Of a DNA stretch of 64,000 bases, positions 32,377 through 41,729 are shown in pieces; within the stretch, counting starts at the first letter, position 1; each line of letters opens with the position of its first letter. The translations under genes and the position numbers were made by a program. The stretch covers positions 6,001,845 through 6,065,844 of the forward strand of contig JAAFYY010000001.1 of the NCBI GenBank assembly GCA_014284505.1, written 5' to 3'. Origin of the DNA: Streptacidiphilus sp. 4-A2. GTDB taxonomy: Bacteria > Actinomycetota > Actinomycetes > Streptomycetales > Streptomycetaceae. Below the pieces are notes generated by a model, which was not told the DNA's origin, made no database searches, and saw only the letters and a list, made by a program, of their open reading frames with translations.

Positions 32377-33675
32377 TCAGCCGCGCGGGGCCACCTTCGC
32401 CAGGCCGTTGATGATCCGGTCCATCGCGTCGCCGCCCTGCGGGTCGGTGAGGTTGGCGAGCAGCTTCAGCACGAACCGCATCAACAGCGGGTGGGTCAGC
32501 CCGTGCTGCGCGGCCATCCGCATCACCAGCGGGTTGCCGATCGCCTTCACAAAGGCCCGGCCCAGCGTGTAGTAGCCCCCGTAGACCTCCTTGAGGATCC
32601 GCGGGTACGCCTCCAGCGCCCGCTCCCGGCCCAGGTCGCTGCCCCGGGCCAGGGCCTGGACGATCACCCCGGCCGCGATCTGGCCGGATTCCATCGCATA
32701 GGCGATGCCCTCGCCGTTGAACGGGTTGACCATCCCGCCCGCGTCCCCGACCAGCAGGAAGCCCCGGGTGTAGTGCGGCTGCCGGTTGAACGCCATCGGC
32801 AGCGCCGCGCCGCGGATCGGCTCGGTCATGTTCTCCGGCGTGTAGCCCCACTCCTCCGGCATGCCCGCGCACCACACCTTGAGCAGCTCGCGGTAGTCGA
32901 TGTCCTTGAACGCCGAGGTGGTGTTGAGCAGCCCGAGGCCGACATTGCTGGTGCCGTCGCCCATGCCGAAGATCCAGCCGTAGCCCGGCAGCAGCTTCTC
33001 CTGGCCGTCCCGCCGGTCCCACAGCTCCAACCAGGACTCCAGGTAGTCGTCCTGGCTGCGCGGGGAGGTGAAGTAGGTGCGGTAGGCGACGCCCATCGGC
33101 CGGTCCTCGCGCCGGTGCAGGCCCATGGCCAGCGACAGCCGGGTCGAGTTGCCGTCCGCCGCGACCACCAGCGGTGCACGGAAGACCACTTCGCGCTTCT
33201 CGTCGCCCAGCTTGGCGGTGACGCCGATGATCCGGCCGGTGCGCTCGTCCAGCAGCGGGCCGGTGACATTGCACTGCTCGTGCAGCTTGGCCCCGGCCTT
33301 CTCCGCCTGCCGGGCCAGCAGCTCGTCGAAGTCGGCGCGCTTGCGCACCAGTCCGTAGTCCGGGAAGCTCGCCAGCTCCGGCCAGTCCAGTTCGAGCCGC
33401 ACCCCGCCGCCGATGATCCGCAGCCCCTTGTTGCGCAGCCAGCCGGCCTCCTCGGAGATGTCGATCCCCATGTCCACCAGCTGTTTGACCGCGCGCGGGG
33501 TCAACCCGTCCCCGCAGACCTTCTCCCGGGGGAACGCGGACTTCTCCAGCAGCAGCACCTCCAGGCCCGCCCGGGCCAGGTGGTACGCCGTGGTGGCGCC
33601 GGCCGGACCCGCCCCGACGACGATCACATCGGCTTCGGCCTCGACGGTTGCGGTCTGCTGCGTCACCTGCGACAC
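32377..33675 (-). CDS. Geranylgeranyl reductase-family flavoprotein (menaquinone reductase-like)
   Basis: 432-residue FAD-dependent oxidoreductase, intact. Dinucleotide-binding motif VIVVGAGPAGATTAYHLARA at residues 17-36, substrate-side motif FPREKVCGDGLTPRAV, and the flavin GD motif GFLLVGDAGGMVNPFNGEGI near residue 290. Family members reduce double bonds of isoprenoid chains; in mycobacteria the homologue MenJ hydrogenates the menaquinone side chain. Its place between nuo and menG fits the partly saturated menaquinones of actinomycetes. Start is a GTG/ATG-type start at 33675. Activity is inferred from family and location. Confidence 0.88.
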   Translation of the reverse strand: MSQVTQQTATVEAEADVIVVGAGPAGATTAYHLARAGLEVLLLEKSAFPREKVCGDGLTPRAVKQLVDMGIDISEEAGWLRNKGLRIIGGGVRLELDWPELASFPDYGLVRKRADFDELLARQAEKAGAKLHEQCNVTGPLLDERTGRIIGVTAKLGDEKREVVFRAPLVVAADGNSTRLSLAMGLHRREDRPMGVAYRTYFTSPRSQDDYLESWLELWDRRDGQEKLLPGYGWIFGMGDGTSNVGLGLLNTTSAFKDIDYRELLKVWCAGMPEEWGYTPENMTEPIRGAALPMAFNRQPHYTRGFLLVGDAGGMVNPFNGEGIAYAMESGQIAAGVIVQALARGSDLGRERALEAYPRILKEVYGGYYTLGRAFVKAIGNPLVMRMAAQHGLTHPLLMRFVLKLLANLTDPQGGDAMDRIINGLAKVAPRG

Positions 33676-33802
33676 CTGGGACTCCTGCTGCTCTCGTCGG
33701 AAGACATACCCGCCCGTGGGCGCTACTCGGCAGTCTAGGAGATGGGCCTACCCTGAACCCGATCCACCACCAGCGACGGAGCGGTTCGGCGAAGGGGCAG
33801 CG

Positions 33803-34216
33803 ATGCACATAGGCGTGATGGGACACGAGGACCTGTCCGAGATCACCGAGATGCTGGTCCGCGGCGAGCTCTGGAAGCTGGTCACCGGCTACCAGACCTA
33901 CGGCCTGGTCGGGGTCAGCCCCTGGGCCGGGGCCCGGAGACCTGGTTCGCCCAGGCCGTACTGGAGCACGGCGGCACCCTGGAGGTCCTCGGCTCCCCCA
34001 CCGGGGCCCCGGCCGCCCTGCTGCGCCAGGCCCGCGCGGTGCACCGGCTCCCCCGGCCTGGACCCGCTGGAGTCGCTGCTCGGCCTGGTCGACGAGCTCG
34101 TCGCGGTCTGGGACGGCACCCCGGGCACCCCCCTCGCCACCGCCGTCACCACCGCCCGCACCCGCGGCATTTACGTCCACCACCTCTGGCCCCCCGGCTC
34201 CGCCCGCACCAGCTGA
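33803..34216 (+). CDS. SLOG-like small protein of unknown function (frame broken)
   Basis: About 138 residues. Begins MHIGVMGHEDLSE, a Rossmann-like first strand, and ends with VDELVAVWDGTPG and TARTRGIYVHHLWPPG; this pattern matches actinomycete conserved proteins with a SLOG/LOG-type nucleotide-binding fold (a T-G-H start and AVWDG end). The middle (ETWFAQAVLEHGG, LEVLGSP) lies in a second frame between about 33940 and 34045, so at least two breaks are present. ATG at 33803 has GAAGGGG upstream. It converges on the RloB-like gene, stops nine bases apart. The role could be ligand sensing; nothing more can be said. Confidence 0.6.
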   Translation: MHIGVMGHEDLSEITEMLVRGELWKLVTGYQTYGLVGVSPWAGARRPGSPRPYWSTAAPWRSSAPPPGPRPPCCARPARCTGSPGLDPLESLLGLVDELVAVWDGTPGTPLATAVTTARTRGIYVHHLWPPGSARTS

Positions 34217-34225
34217 CCCGGGGGC

Positions 34226-34864
34226 TCACAGACCGAGCGCAGCCAGGAGCTCCGGGACCGAGGTGCACGGATTCACCCGGCACTCGGGGTGATCGCGGGC
34301 GTGCCCGGCGTGCAGTGCCCGTGCCCGCGCTCCGGCGAGATCACGACCGGCCTCCAGCGTCGAGTACTCGAAGCGTTTGCCGCCCTTGGGGTGGTACCCG
34401 AGGAGCAGCCGGGCCAGCGTCTCCGCTGCCCGGTCGTTGGTCAGCCCCGGTACGGCGCAGTCCTGGAAGTGCAGGATCAGCCACAGTTCGAAGCACGGGT
34501 TGGAAAGGGCGCAGCCGATCCCGGCCCGTCCGGCGGCCGTCACCGCCTCCTCCAGCCTTCCGTGCGGTCGGCTGAAGGGCTTGGGCGCTTCCACGTCGAA
34601 CAGGCACCAGACGTGGTCGAACCGCTCCTCGGAGTCTTTGGCCACCCGGTCGCGGTGCTTGATCGCGTCCCGGACCAAGGTCATCGGCTCGCCGTCGGCC
34701 GGGCCGATGACGATGTCGATCGGACGGTCACGTAACTCGCGTTTGATGCCCCGGAGATAGATCTCCTCCGTGTTGGCTCCTTCACAATAGACCAGGAAGC
34801 GCTGCTTCTCGGCCTTGGTCGCCCTCGCACGCCGCAGCGGACGGTCACTCGGCCGTGACTTCAC
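34226..34864 (-). CDS. RloB-like protein, second part of an AbiL-type pair
   Basis: 212 residues, resembling RloB-domain proteins. Conserved blocks: RFLVYCEGANTEEIYLRGIK near the start, WCLFDVEAPKPFSRPH, and ALSNPCFELWLILHF. These acidic Glu and Asp residues follow a Toprim-like layout suggesting nuclease or nucleotidyl activity. In Lactococcus the AbiL abortive-infection pair is an ATPase (AbiLi) plus an RloB protein (AbiLii), the same order and strand as here. The GTG start at 34864 is chosen because it opens the conserved basic leader (KSRPSDRPLRRARATKAEKQ). The reading is open through from the ATPase, so an in-frame fusion cannot be ruled out. Antiphage function is inference. Confidence 0.75.
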   Translation of the reverse strand: MKSRPSDRPLRRARATKAEKQRFLVYCEGANTEEIYLRGIKRELRDRPIDIVIGPADGEPMTLVRDAIKHRDRVAKDSEERFDHVWCLFDVEAPKPFSRPHGRLEEAVTAAGRAGIGCALSNPCFELWLILHFQDCAVPGLTNDRAAETLARLLLGYHPKGGKRFEYSTLEAGRDLAGARARALHAGHARDHPECRVNPCTSVPELLAALGL

Positions 34865-36167
34865 GCTCGCCGCTCCCACCGCACTGAGCAGGGAACTCAG
34901 CAGATCCTCGTCGAAGAAGGGCAGTCCGCCGTAGCGGCCGGCCAGATATCCGCGCTCCAGATTGGACGCGCCGTCGCGTCGTGGCCGGAAGTCCAGCAGG
35001 GGTGTGAGCGAGGTCCCGCCGTCGGCACCCTTGTCGGTGAGCCAGACCTGGTCGCGCCGCAGCCGGGCGTCGGAGGTGGGGGCCAGCAGCGTGGCATCGT
35101 GGGTGTTGAACAGGAGTTGAGCACCGTTCGGGTTGCTCCTGCCGTCCTGGAACAGAGAGACGATCTTGGCAGCCAGGCGTGGATGCAGCCGGGCGTCCAG
35201 CTCGTCCACGACCAGCACCGCTCCGAGGAGAGAGCCCCAGCACCGGCCCCAGCAGCCCCACCCAGGTCTGCGTGCCGTTGGACTCCTCGCCCAGGTCCAG
35301 CGAGACCGGCCCGGCCGTGCCGACGTGTGACAACCGCACCCGCTGGAACAGCTGGAACGAGTCCGCGGCCACTTCGCCGAACTGATCGGGGTCGACGGCC
35401 CGCAGCGCCCGGGCCAACCGTTCCTGCGTGGCCGTGTCCACGGGCTGCTCGATGACCTCGAGCCCGCTGATCCCGAGATCGGCGTAGGCCAGCAGGTCAT
35501 CGAGCAGCTGCCGCTGGGGGCCCTGCCGCAGCGCGACGGTCTCGCCGAGGCGGCTGCCGTAGTTGGCGTCGACAGCCAGGCGCAGGCCACTGCTGAACCA
35601 CTCATAGACCCGCAGCAGCGACGGATTGTTGTTGGCTGCCCCGGCGGACAGGAACAGGCTGTTCGGCCTGACCACATCCGCCACCACCTTGCGCCGCCCG
35701 CGGAATCCTGGGCCGTAGCGGATCCCGTCGTCGTCGCGTTCGAAGAGGGTGCGCCGCTTCCCCTTGGGGAAGTCGTACAGCCACTCCTCCGCGACCTGTC
35801 TGTCGGTGACGGCGAAACCGTACTCGTGCCGGACACCGTCCAGCAGCATCTCCATCACGAAGACGGAAGGCCGCTGCCGCTCGGCCGGGTCGAATGCGAA
35901 GGCCCGGCGCGGGACCGGTCTGCCGGGGAGCCACCGCTGGTGCGAGTCCTGGACAGCCGCCCGCATGAAGGCCAGGGCATGGACCAGATTGGACTTCCCG
36001 GTCGCGTTGGCCCCGAACACGGCCACGACCGGAAGCACCCGCAGTGGTGTCCCCGGAAGCGGGCGGAGGGCGAAATCCTCCGACTCGGCCGCGTCCCCCG
36101 CGATCAGGCTGAGTTCCTGCTCGGCGCGGAGCGAGGCGTGGTTGGACACCCGGAAACGCAGCAGCAC
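34845..36167 (-). CDS. AAA-family ATPase, first part of an AbiL-type pair (frames broken)
   Basis: ABC/SMC-like AAA ATPase of about 440 residues. Starts MLLRFRVSNHASLRAEQELS, a hallmark of the AAA15/AAA21 (OLD-like) families. Walker A is VFGANATGKSNL near residue 53, Walker B is VLVVDELDARLHP, followed by LLFNTHDATLL. Two G residues seem missing near 35225-35240 (a GGGG run and a GG run), so the last third shifts frame. If one further base were lost near 34870, the gene would end at the TGA at 34845 inside the RloB start, giving a 20-base overlap. Lies between menG and the reductase gene, in an otherwise housekeeping region. Could also be read as an RloA-like or generic ATPase. Confidence 0.8.
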   Translation of the reverse strand: MLLRFRVSNHASLRAEQELSLIAGDAAESEDFALRPLPGTPLRVLPVVAVFGANATGKSNLVHALAFMRAAVQDSHQRWLPGRPVPRRAFAFDPAERQRPSVFVMEMLLDGVRHEYGFAVTDRQVAEEWLYDFPKGKRRTLFERDDDGIRYGPGFRGRRKVVADVVRPNSLFLSAGAANNNPSLLRVYEWFSSGLRLAVDANYGSRLGETVALRQGPQRQLLDDLLAYADLGISGLEVIEQPVDTATQERLARALRAVDPDQFGEVAADSFQLFQRVRLSHVGTAGPVSLDLGEESNGTQTWVGLLGPVLGLSPRSGAGRGRAGRPAASTPGCQDRLSVPGRQEQPERCSTPVQHPRCHAAGPHLRRPAAARPGLAHRQGCRRRDLAHTPAGLPATTRRRVQSGARISGRPLRRTALLRRGSAEFPAQCGGSGEREVTAE

Positions 36168-36298
36168 GGCGCCCCCTTCCGGACTCTTTGGCGCACGACG
36201 ACAGGCCCGTCATCGGCAGCGTACATCGAGTCAGGAGGCCCGTTTCGGTGATTCCTGCAGAATTCGCCCTCTGAATGCCGCCTTCGAAGGGGAGCCGG

Positions 36299-36991
36299 TT
36301 AGGCGCGGGTGGCGCGGTGGAGGGCGACGATGCCGCCGGTGAGGTTGCGCCAGGCTACGGAGGTCCAGCCGGCGGACTGGAGGCGGGCGGCCAGGGCGGG
36401 CTGGGCGGGCCAGGCGCGGATGGAGTCGGCGAGGTAGACGTAGGCGTCGGGGTTGCTGCTGACCGCGGTGGCGACCGGCGGCAGCGCGCGCATCAGGTAC
36501 TCGGTGTAGACGGTGCGGAACGGCGCCCAGGTGGGGTGGCTGAACTCGCAGATGACCACCCGGCCGCCGGGCTTGGTGACCCGCAGCAGCTCGCGCAGCG
36601 CGGTGTCGGTGTCCTGGACGTTGCGCAGCCCGAAGGAGATGGTGACCGCGTCGAAGACGGCGTCCGCGAAGGGCAGCCGGGTGGCGTCGCCGGCGGTCAG
36701 CGGCAGCTCCGGGTGGCGGCGCTTGCCCTCGCGGAGCATGCCGAGGGAGAAGTCGCAGGGGACGACCACGGCCCCGGCCTCGGCGTAGGGCATGGAGGAG
36801 GTGGCCGTGCCGGCGGCCAGGTCCAGCACGTACTGGCCGGGCCGGGCGTCCACCGCGCGGGCGACGGCCTTGCGCCAGAGCCGGGTCTGGCCCAGCGAGA
36901 GCACGTCGTTGGTGAGGTCGTACCTGGCCGCCACGTCGTCGAACATCGAGGCGACTTCGTGCGGCTGCTTGTCCAGGGAGGCTCGGGTCAC
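36299..36991 (-). CDS. menG: Demethylmenaquinone C-methyltransferase
   Basis: SAM-dependent methyltransferase, 230 residues, intact; last step of menaquinone synthesis. SAM motif I reads [19 protein letters not shown], then [20 protein letters not shown] and [20 protein letters not shown], the UbiE/MenG signatures, followed by [17 protein letters not shown] at 36991 starts [20 protein letters not shown], the usual start of actinobacterial MenG. Adjacent to the mqn genes on the same strand. Confidence 0.93.
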   Translation of the reverse strand: MTRASLDKQPHEVASMFDDVAARYDLTNDVLSLGQTRLWRKAVARAVDARPGQYVLDLAAGTATSSMPYAEAGAVVVPCDFSLGMLREGKRRHPELPLTAGDATRLPFADAVFDAVTISFGLRNVQDTDTALRELLRVTKPGGRVVICEFSHPTWAPFRTVYTEYLMRALPPVATAVSSNPDAYVYLADSIRAWPAQPALAARLQSAGWTSVAWRNLTGGIVALHRATRA

Positions 36992-37052
36992 GCCCCTATT
37001 CTTCACCTTCGTACCGGTAGGCCTGCCGGTGGGCCCGCCCCGGGGCCGGGGC

Positions 37053-37457
37053 TCAGGCCCGGCGGTGGACCAGGCGCCCGGCCAGGACGGTGGCCAGGCA
37101 GCCGCCGTCGGCGGCGAAGACCGCCAGGTCGGCCCGGGCGCCGACGGCCAGCACCGGCGGCCGGTCCAGCCCGGCCAGGCCGACCCGGTGGGCAGCGGCA
37201 CGCAGTTCGGGGTCGGCCAGGTGCGCGGGGTGCGCGGCGGTCGCACCGGCGCGCAGCAGGGCGTGCACCCGCTCCCGCGCGCTGGGGGCGTCCGGCAGCG
37301 GCCCCTGGTGCAGCCGCCCGGGGCCCAGCGTCCCGGCCCAGCGGCGCACCCGGGCCTGCGGGTACGCCGCCGCCAGTTCCTCGGCCGGGCCGACGGCGAG
37401 CACCCGCTCGCCGTCGACGGCGACCGCGAGCCCGGGCGTGGCGTGGATGGTGAGCAA
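37053..37457 (-). CDS. Imidazolonepropionase-like domain protein
   Basis: 134-residue intact protein. It looks like the composite (non-catalytic) domain of the amidohydrolase superfamily: [20 protein letters not shown] at the start and [20 protein letters not shown], then GRLVHRR at the end. The metal-binding TIM barrel is absent, so it is unlikely to be an enzyme by itself. In streptomycetes this small protein commonly lies next to mqnC, as here (7 bases apart). Function unknown; a link to futalosine metabolism is only positional. Confidence 0.65.
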   Translation of the reverse strand: MLTIHATPGLAVAVDGERVLAVGPAEELAAAYPQARVRRWAGTLGPGRLHQGPLPDAPSARERVHALLRAGATAAHPAHLADPELRAAAHRVGLAGLDRPPVLAVGARADLAVFAADGGCLATVLAGRLVHRRA

Positions 37458-37464
37458 GACGGTC

Positions 37465-38679
37465 TCAGTCGGCCGCGTTCAGCAGCTTGAGCTCCGGGTG
37501 CGCGGTGCCTCCGGGGATCGCCGTGGAGGCGATGTGCGAGACCACCTTGTCGTCGACCGGGTCGTCGGCCGGGTCGTCGTGGATCACCAGGTGCTCGTAG
37601 GTGGTGGAGCGCTGGGCGGGCACGCGTCCGGCCGAGCGGATCAGGTTGATCAGCTCCATCCGGTTGGAGCGGTGCCTGGCACCGGCCGAGGAGACCACGT
37701 TCTCCTCCAGCATCACCGAGCCCAGGTCGTCCGCGCCGTAGTGCAGGGTGAGCTGGCCCATCTCCTTGCCGACGGTCAGCCACGAGCCCTGGATGTGCGC
37801 GATGTTGTCCAGGAACAGCCGGGCGACCGCGATCAGCCGCAGGTACTCGAACAGCGTGGCCTGGGTGCGGCCCTTGAGGTGGTTGTTCTCGGGCTGGTAC
37901 GTGTACGGGATGAAGGCGCGGAAGCCGCCGGTGCGGTCCTGCAGGTCGCGGATCATGCGCAGGTGCTCGATCCGCTCGGCGTTGGTCTCGCCGGTGCCCA
38001 TCAGCATGGTGGAGGTGGACTCGACGCCCAGGCCGTGGGCGATCTCCATGATCTCCAGCCAGCGCTCGCCGGACTCCTTGAGCGGCGCGATCACCGTGCG
38101 GGGGCGCGGGCAGCAGCTCCGCGCCGGCGCCTGCGAAGGAGTCCAGCCCGGCGGTGTGGATCCGGCTGATCGCCTCCTCGGCGCTCACCCCGGAGATCCG
38201 CGACATGTGCTCGATCTCGGAGGCGCCGAGGGAGTGGATCACCAGCTGCGGGAAGTCCTTCTTGATCGCCGAGAAGGCCCGCTCGTAGTACTCCACGCCG
38301 TAGTCGGGGTGGTGTCCGCCCTGGAACATGATCTGCGTGCCGCCGAGCTCGACGGTCTCCGCGCAGCGGCGCAGGATCTCGTCCAGGTCGCGGGACCAGC
38401 CCTTGGCGGTGTCCTTGGGCGCGGCGTAGAAGGCGCAGAACTTGCAGGCCGTCACGCAGACGTTGGTGTAGTTGATGTTCCGCTCGATGATGTACGTCGC
38501 GATGTGCTCGGTACCGGCGTAGCGGCGGCGGCGGACGGCGTCGGCGGCGGCGCCGAGGGCGTGCAGGGGGGCGCGGCGATAGAGGTCGAGCGCCTCCTCC
38601 GGGGTGATCCGGCCCCGGCGGCGGCACGGTCCAGAACAGCCTGGAGATCCGTCTCCTGGGGCTGGGCGGTCTCAAGCAC
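37465..38679 (-). CDS. mqnC: Cyclic dehypoxanthinyl futalosine synthase (frames broken)
   Basis: Radical-SAM enzyme of the futalosine menaquinone pathway, about 405 residues. N-terminus [20 protein letters not shown]; after a break near 38625 come [20 protein letters not shown], holding the CxxxCxxC cluster, and [20 protein letters not shown]. After another break near 38095 the C-terminal part reads [33 protein letters not shown] and [20 protein letters not shown]. Start is the ATG at 38679. Breaks are single-base losses in conserved codons, so the gene is presumably functional. Together with mqnA it shows the futalosine route. Confidence 0.93.
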
Positions 38680-38701
38680 CTCGGCGTCCTCTCAGCATCG
38701 A

Positions 38702-38736
38702 CGTTGTCCGTCCGCGGTCTCCCCGCGTGGACAACG
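38702..38736 (-). terminator. Hairpin between mqnA and mqnC
   Basis: CGTTGTCC (38702-38709) pairs with GGACAACG (38729-38736) and an inner CGCGG/CCGCG stem adds stability. It lies in the 108-base gap between two minus-strand genes and may terminate or attenuate mqnA transcription before mqnC. Confidence 0.55.
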
Positions 38737-38787
38737 CTCACACTACGCCAGCACCGTCGACCGCCCGCGACCTGCCGTCCCGGCGGC

Positions 38788-39819
<1,032 letters not shown>

Positions 39820-39964
39820 TCAAGCCTGCGGAGCATGTGACCGCGGGCTTCTGTAGTTTTCAGAAGCTTTGTTACACGAAGTGCCTGAAGGCGGGGCGAT
39901 CAGCGCAGCGGACCGGGCGTCACGAGGTGTGACGTCCATTACGTCCCTCGCAAGGAGAACGGTT

Positions 39965-40171
39965 ATGGCGACCGGAACCGTCAAGTGGTTCAACGCCGAA
40001 AAGGGCTTCGGCTTCATCGCCCAGGATGGCGGCGGCCCCGACGTCTTCGTCCACTACTCCGCCATCAACGCGAACGGCTTCCGCTCGCTGGAGGAGAACC
40101 AGGCTGTGGAGTTCGACGTCACGCAGGGCCCCAAGGGCCCGCAGGCGGAGAACGTCACTCCGATCGGCTGA
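39965..40171 (+). CDS. Cold-shock domain protein, CspA family
   Basis: 68-residue single-domain nucleic-acid-binding protein. RNP1 [10 protein letters not shown] and RNP2-like DVFVHYSAI motifs are both present; starts [16 protein letters not shown] at 39965 follows AAGGAGA (39952-39958), a strong ribosome site. A leader of up to 250 bases from mqnA may hold the regulated 5' UTR common for csp genes. Intact. Confidence 0.97.
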   Translation: MATGTVKWFNAEKGFGFIAQDGGGPDVFVHYSAINANGFRSLEENQAVEFDVTQGPKGPQAENVTPIG

Positions 40172-40255
40172 GTCCCGACCACTGACCAACGGCTGCTGAT
40201 CATCTCCGATCAGATCGCCTGAGTCTCACCGGCGGCTTTGTCAGCGCCAACCCCA

Positions 40256-40291
40256 AGAGGGCCCGCGTCCGCACCGGACGACGGGCCCTCT
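40256..40291. terminator. Bidirectional terminator between csp and the secreted-protein gene
   Basis: AGAGGGCCCG/CGGGCCCTCT outer stem with an inner CGTCCG/CGGACG stem, loop CAC and a single bulged A. It is placed between two converging genes. Confidence 0.8.
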
Positions 40292-40320
40292 GCCTTGCCG
40301 TCTGCCTGCGTGCTAGCCGC

Positions 40321-40680
40321 TCAGCTGGGGCTGCCGGCCGGCGCGCACACCGCGTACACGGTGAGCGTGTACGACTTGGAGTTGCCGTAGCTGTTCTGGG
40401 TGGAGCCGTACCAGCCGGCGGCGTTCGCGATCGGCGCGGAGTCCATGACGAACACCCCGGCATTGGTGTTGCTGGACACGCCCCCGGTGATGACCTGCTC
40501 GCCGCTCGGGCACAGCGCGGTCGCGTGTGCGAAGTCGGTCTTGTTGGTGGTCATGGTCGCGGTGACGATGTGCGTCCCGCCGAACGCCCTGGTCTCCGCC
40601 TGGCTGCTGCTGACGGTGGCGACCGTTCCGGCTGCGGCCACCAGGGCAGCGGCCGCGATGACGCCGAATGTCTTGCGCAT
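40321..40680 (-). CDS. Small secreted protein of unknown function
   Basis: 119 residues. Clear Sec signal peptide MRKTFGVIAAAALVAAAGTV with predicted cleavage around SSSQA-ET. The mature 90 residues contain two cysteines (ALCPSGEQVITGG and VYAVCAPAG) that could form a disulfide, a pattern seen in secreted actinobacterial domains with CPSG and YAVC motifs. No catalytic motif. Likely extracellular; function not recognised. Confidence 0.75.
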   Translation of the reverse strand: MRKTFGVIAAAALVAAAGTVATVSSSQAETRAFGGTHIVTATMTTNKTDFAHATALCPSGEQVITGGVSSNTNAGVFVMDSAPIANAAGWYGSTQNSYGNSKSYTLTVYAVCAPAGSPS

Positions 40681-40874
40681 GGCGTGGGTTCCTTCTCTAG
40701 GGGGGTGAACGGACTGGCGCCGCCGACGCTACGGTCCGTCACCGTCGCCGAAAGCGCCCGCGGCCCGAGCCACTCCGAGCATTCGCCCGTACGGCGTCGG
40801 CCCCGCCTCCGATCGGCCCAGCCTCCGATCGGCCCAGCCCGGGGCCCCGCACCCCGGCCGCCGCTTCCCTGCAC

Positions 40875-40886
40875 GTGACATGTCAC
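40875..40886. promoter_or_regulatory. Palindromic candidate operator before the HAD gene
   Basis: Perfect 12-bp palindrome GTGACATGTCAC in the gap between the secreted-protein gene (minus) and the phosphatase gene (plus), 96 bases before the latter. GntR-type repressors bind palindromes of this size, but no regulator is assigned. Confidence 0.35.
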
Positions 40887-40981
40887 TTCATGCGCATTCC
40901 CGCTAACGCTGACGATCTCCCTCTGATAGCTTCAACTTGCCGTTTGGCCAGGCGGATTGGCCGCGAGGAGGGGGCAGGTCG

Positions 40982-41701
40982 GTGGGCGGCGGGCGTGTGT
41001 TGCTGTGGGATTTCGACGGAACCTTGGGGCAACGGCCCGGCCGGTGGTCCGGGACCGTGATGGAACTGCTGGACCGCGTCTGTCCCGGGCACGGCTACCG
41101 GGGGGAGCAGGTCTCGGCGGCGCTGACCGGCATCTACCCGTGGCACCGGGCCGATCAGGCGCATCCCCAACTGTCCGAGCCGCATGCCTGGTGGCAGCGG
41201 ATGACCGAGGTGATCGGCGAGGCGCTCGTCCGGCTCGGGCTGCCGCCCACGGATGCCGCGACCGCCGCCGGTCTGGTGCGCGCGCAGTACACGGATCCGG
41301 AGCACTGGTCGCTGTACGACGACACGCTCCCGGTGCTGGAGGAGCTGAGCAGCCTCGGCTGGCGGCACGCCGTGCTGTCCAACCATGTCCCCGAACTGCC
41401 GATCCTGATCCGCTTCCTGGGCCTGGCGCCGCATCTGGAGGCGGTGGTGAACTCCGCCGTGACCGGCTACGAGAAGCCGCATCCCGAGGCGTTCCGGATC
41501 GCCCTGGCCGCCACCGGGGACCCCGAGCAGGTGTGGATGATCGGCGACAACCCGACCGCCGACATCGCCGGCGCGCACGCCGCCGGGATCAGGGCGATCC
41601 TGGTCCGCACCCCCGACCCCGGCGTCCCCCGTCACGCGCCGGATCTGACCGCCCTCCCGGCCCTGCTCGCCGCCGAGTACGAACCCCACGCCCGGCGGTA
41701 G
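40982..41701 (+). CDS. HAD-superfamily phosphatase
   Basis: 239 residues, intact. Motif I LLWDFDGTLG with nucleophile and acid Asp, motif II-like VLSNHVPELP, Lys motif GYEKPHPEAF and motif IV MIGDNPTADIAGA are all present. The substrate is unknown; the cap is a small alpha-helical insert as in subfamily I HADs. Start at GTG 40982 with GAGGAGGGGG 8 bases upstream. Confidence 0.88.
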   Translation: MGGGRVLLWDFDGTLGQRPGRWSGTVMELLDRVCPGHGYRGEQVSAALTGIYPWHRADQAHPQLSEPHAWWQRMTEVIGEALVRLGLPPTDAATAAGLVRAQYTDPEHWSLYDDTLPVLEELSSLGWRHAVLSNHVPELPILIRFLGLAPHLEAVVNSAVTGYEKPHPEAFRIALAATGDPEQVWMIGDNPTADIAGAHAAGIRAILVRTPDPGVPRHAPDLTALPALLAAEYEPHARR

Positions 41702-41729
41702 CGACACAGGGCGAACGAACGGATTCCGC

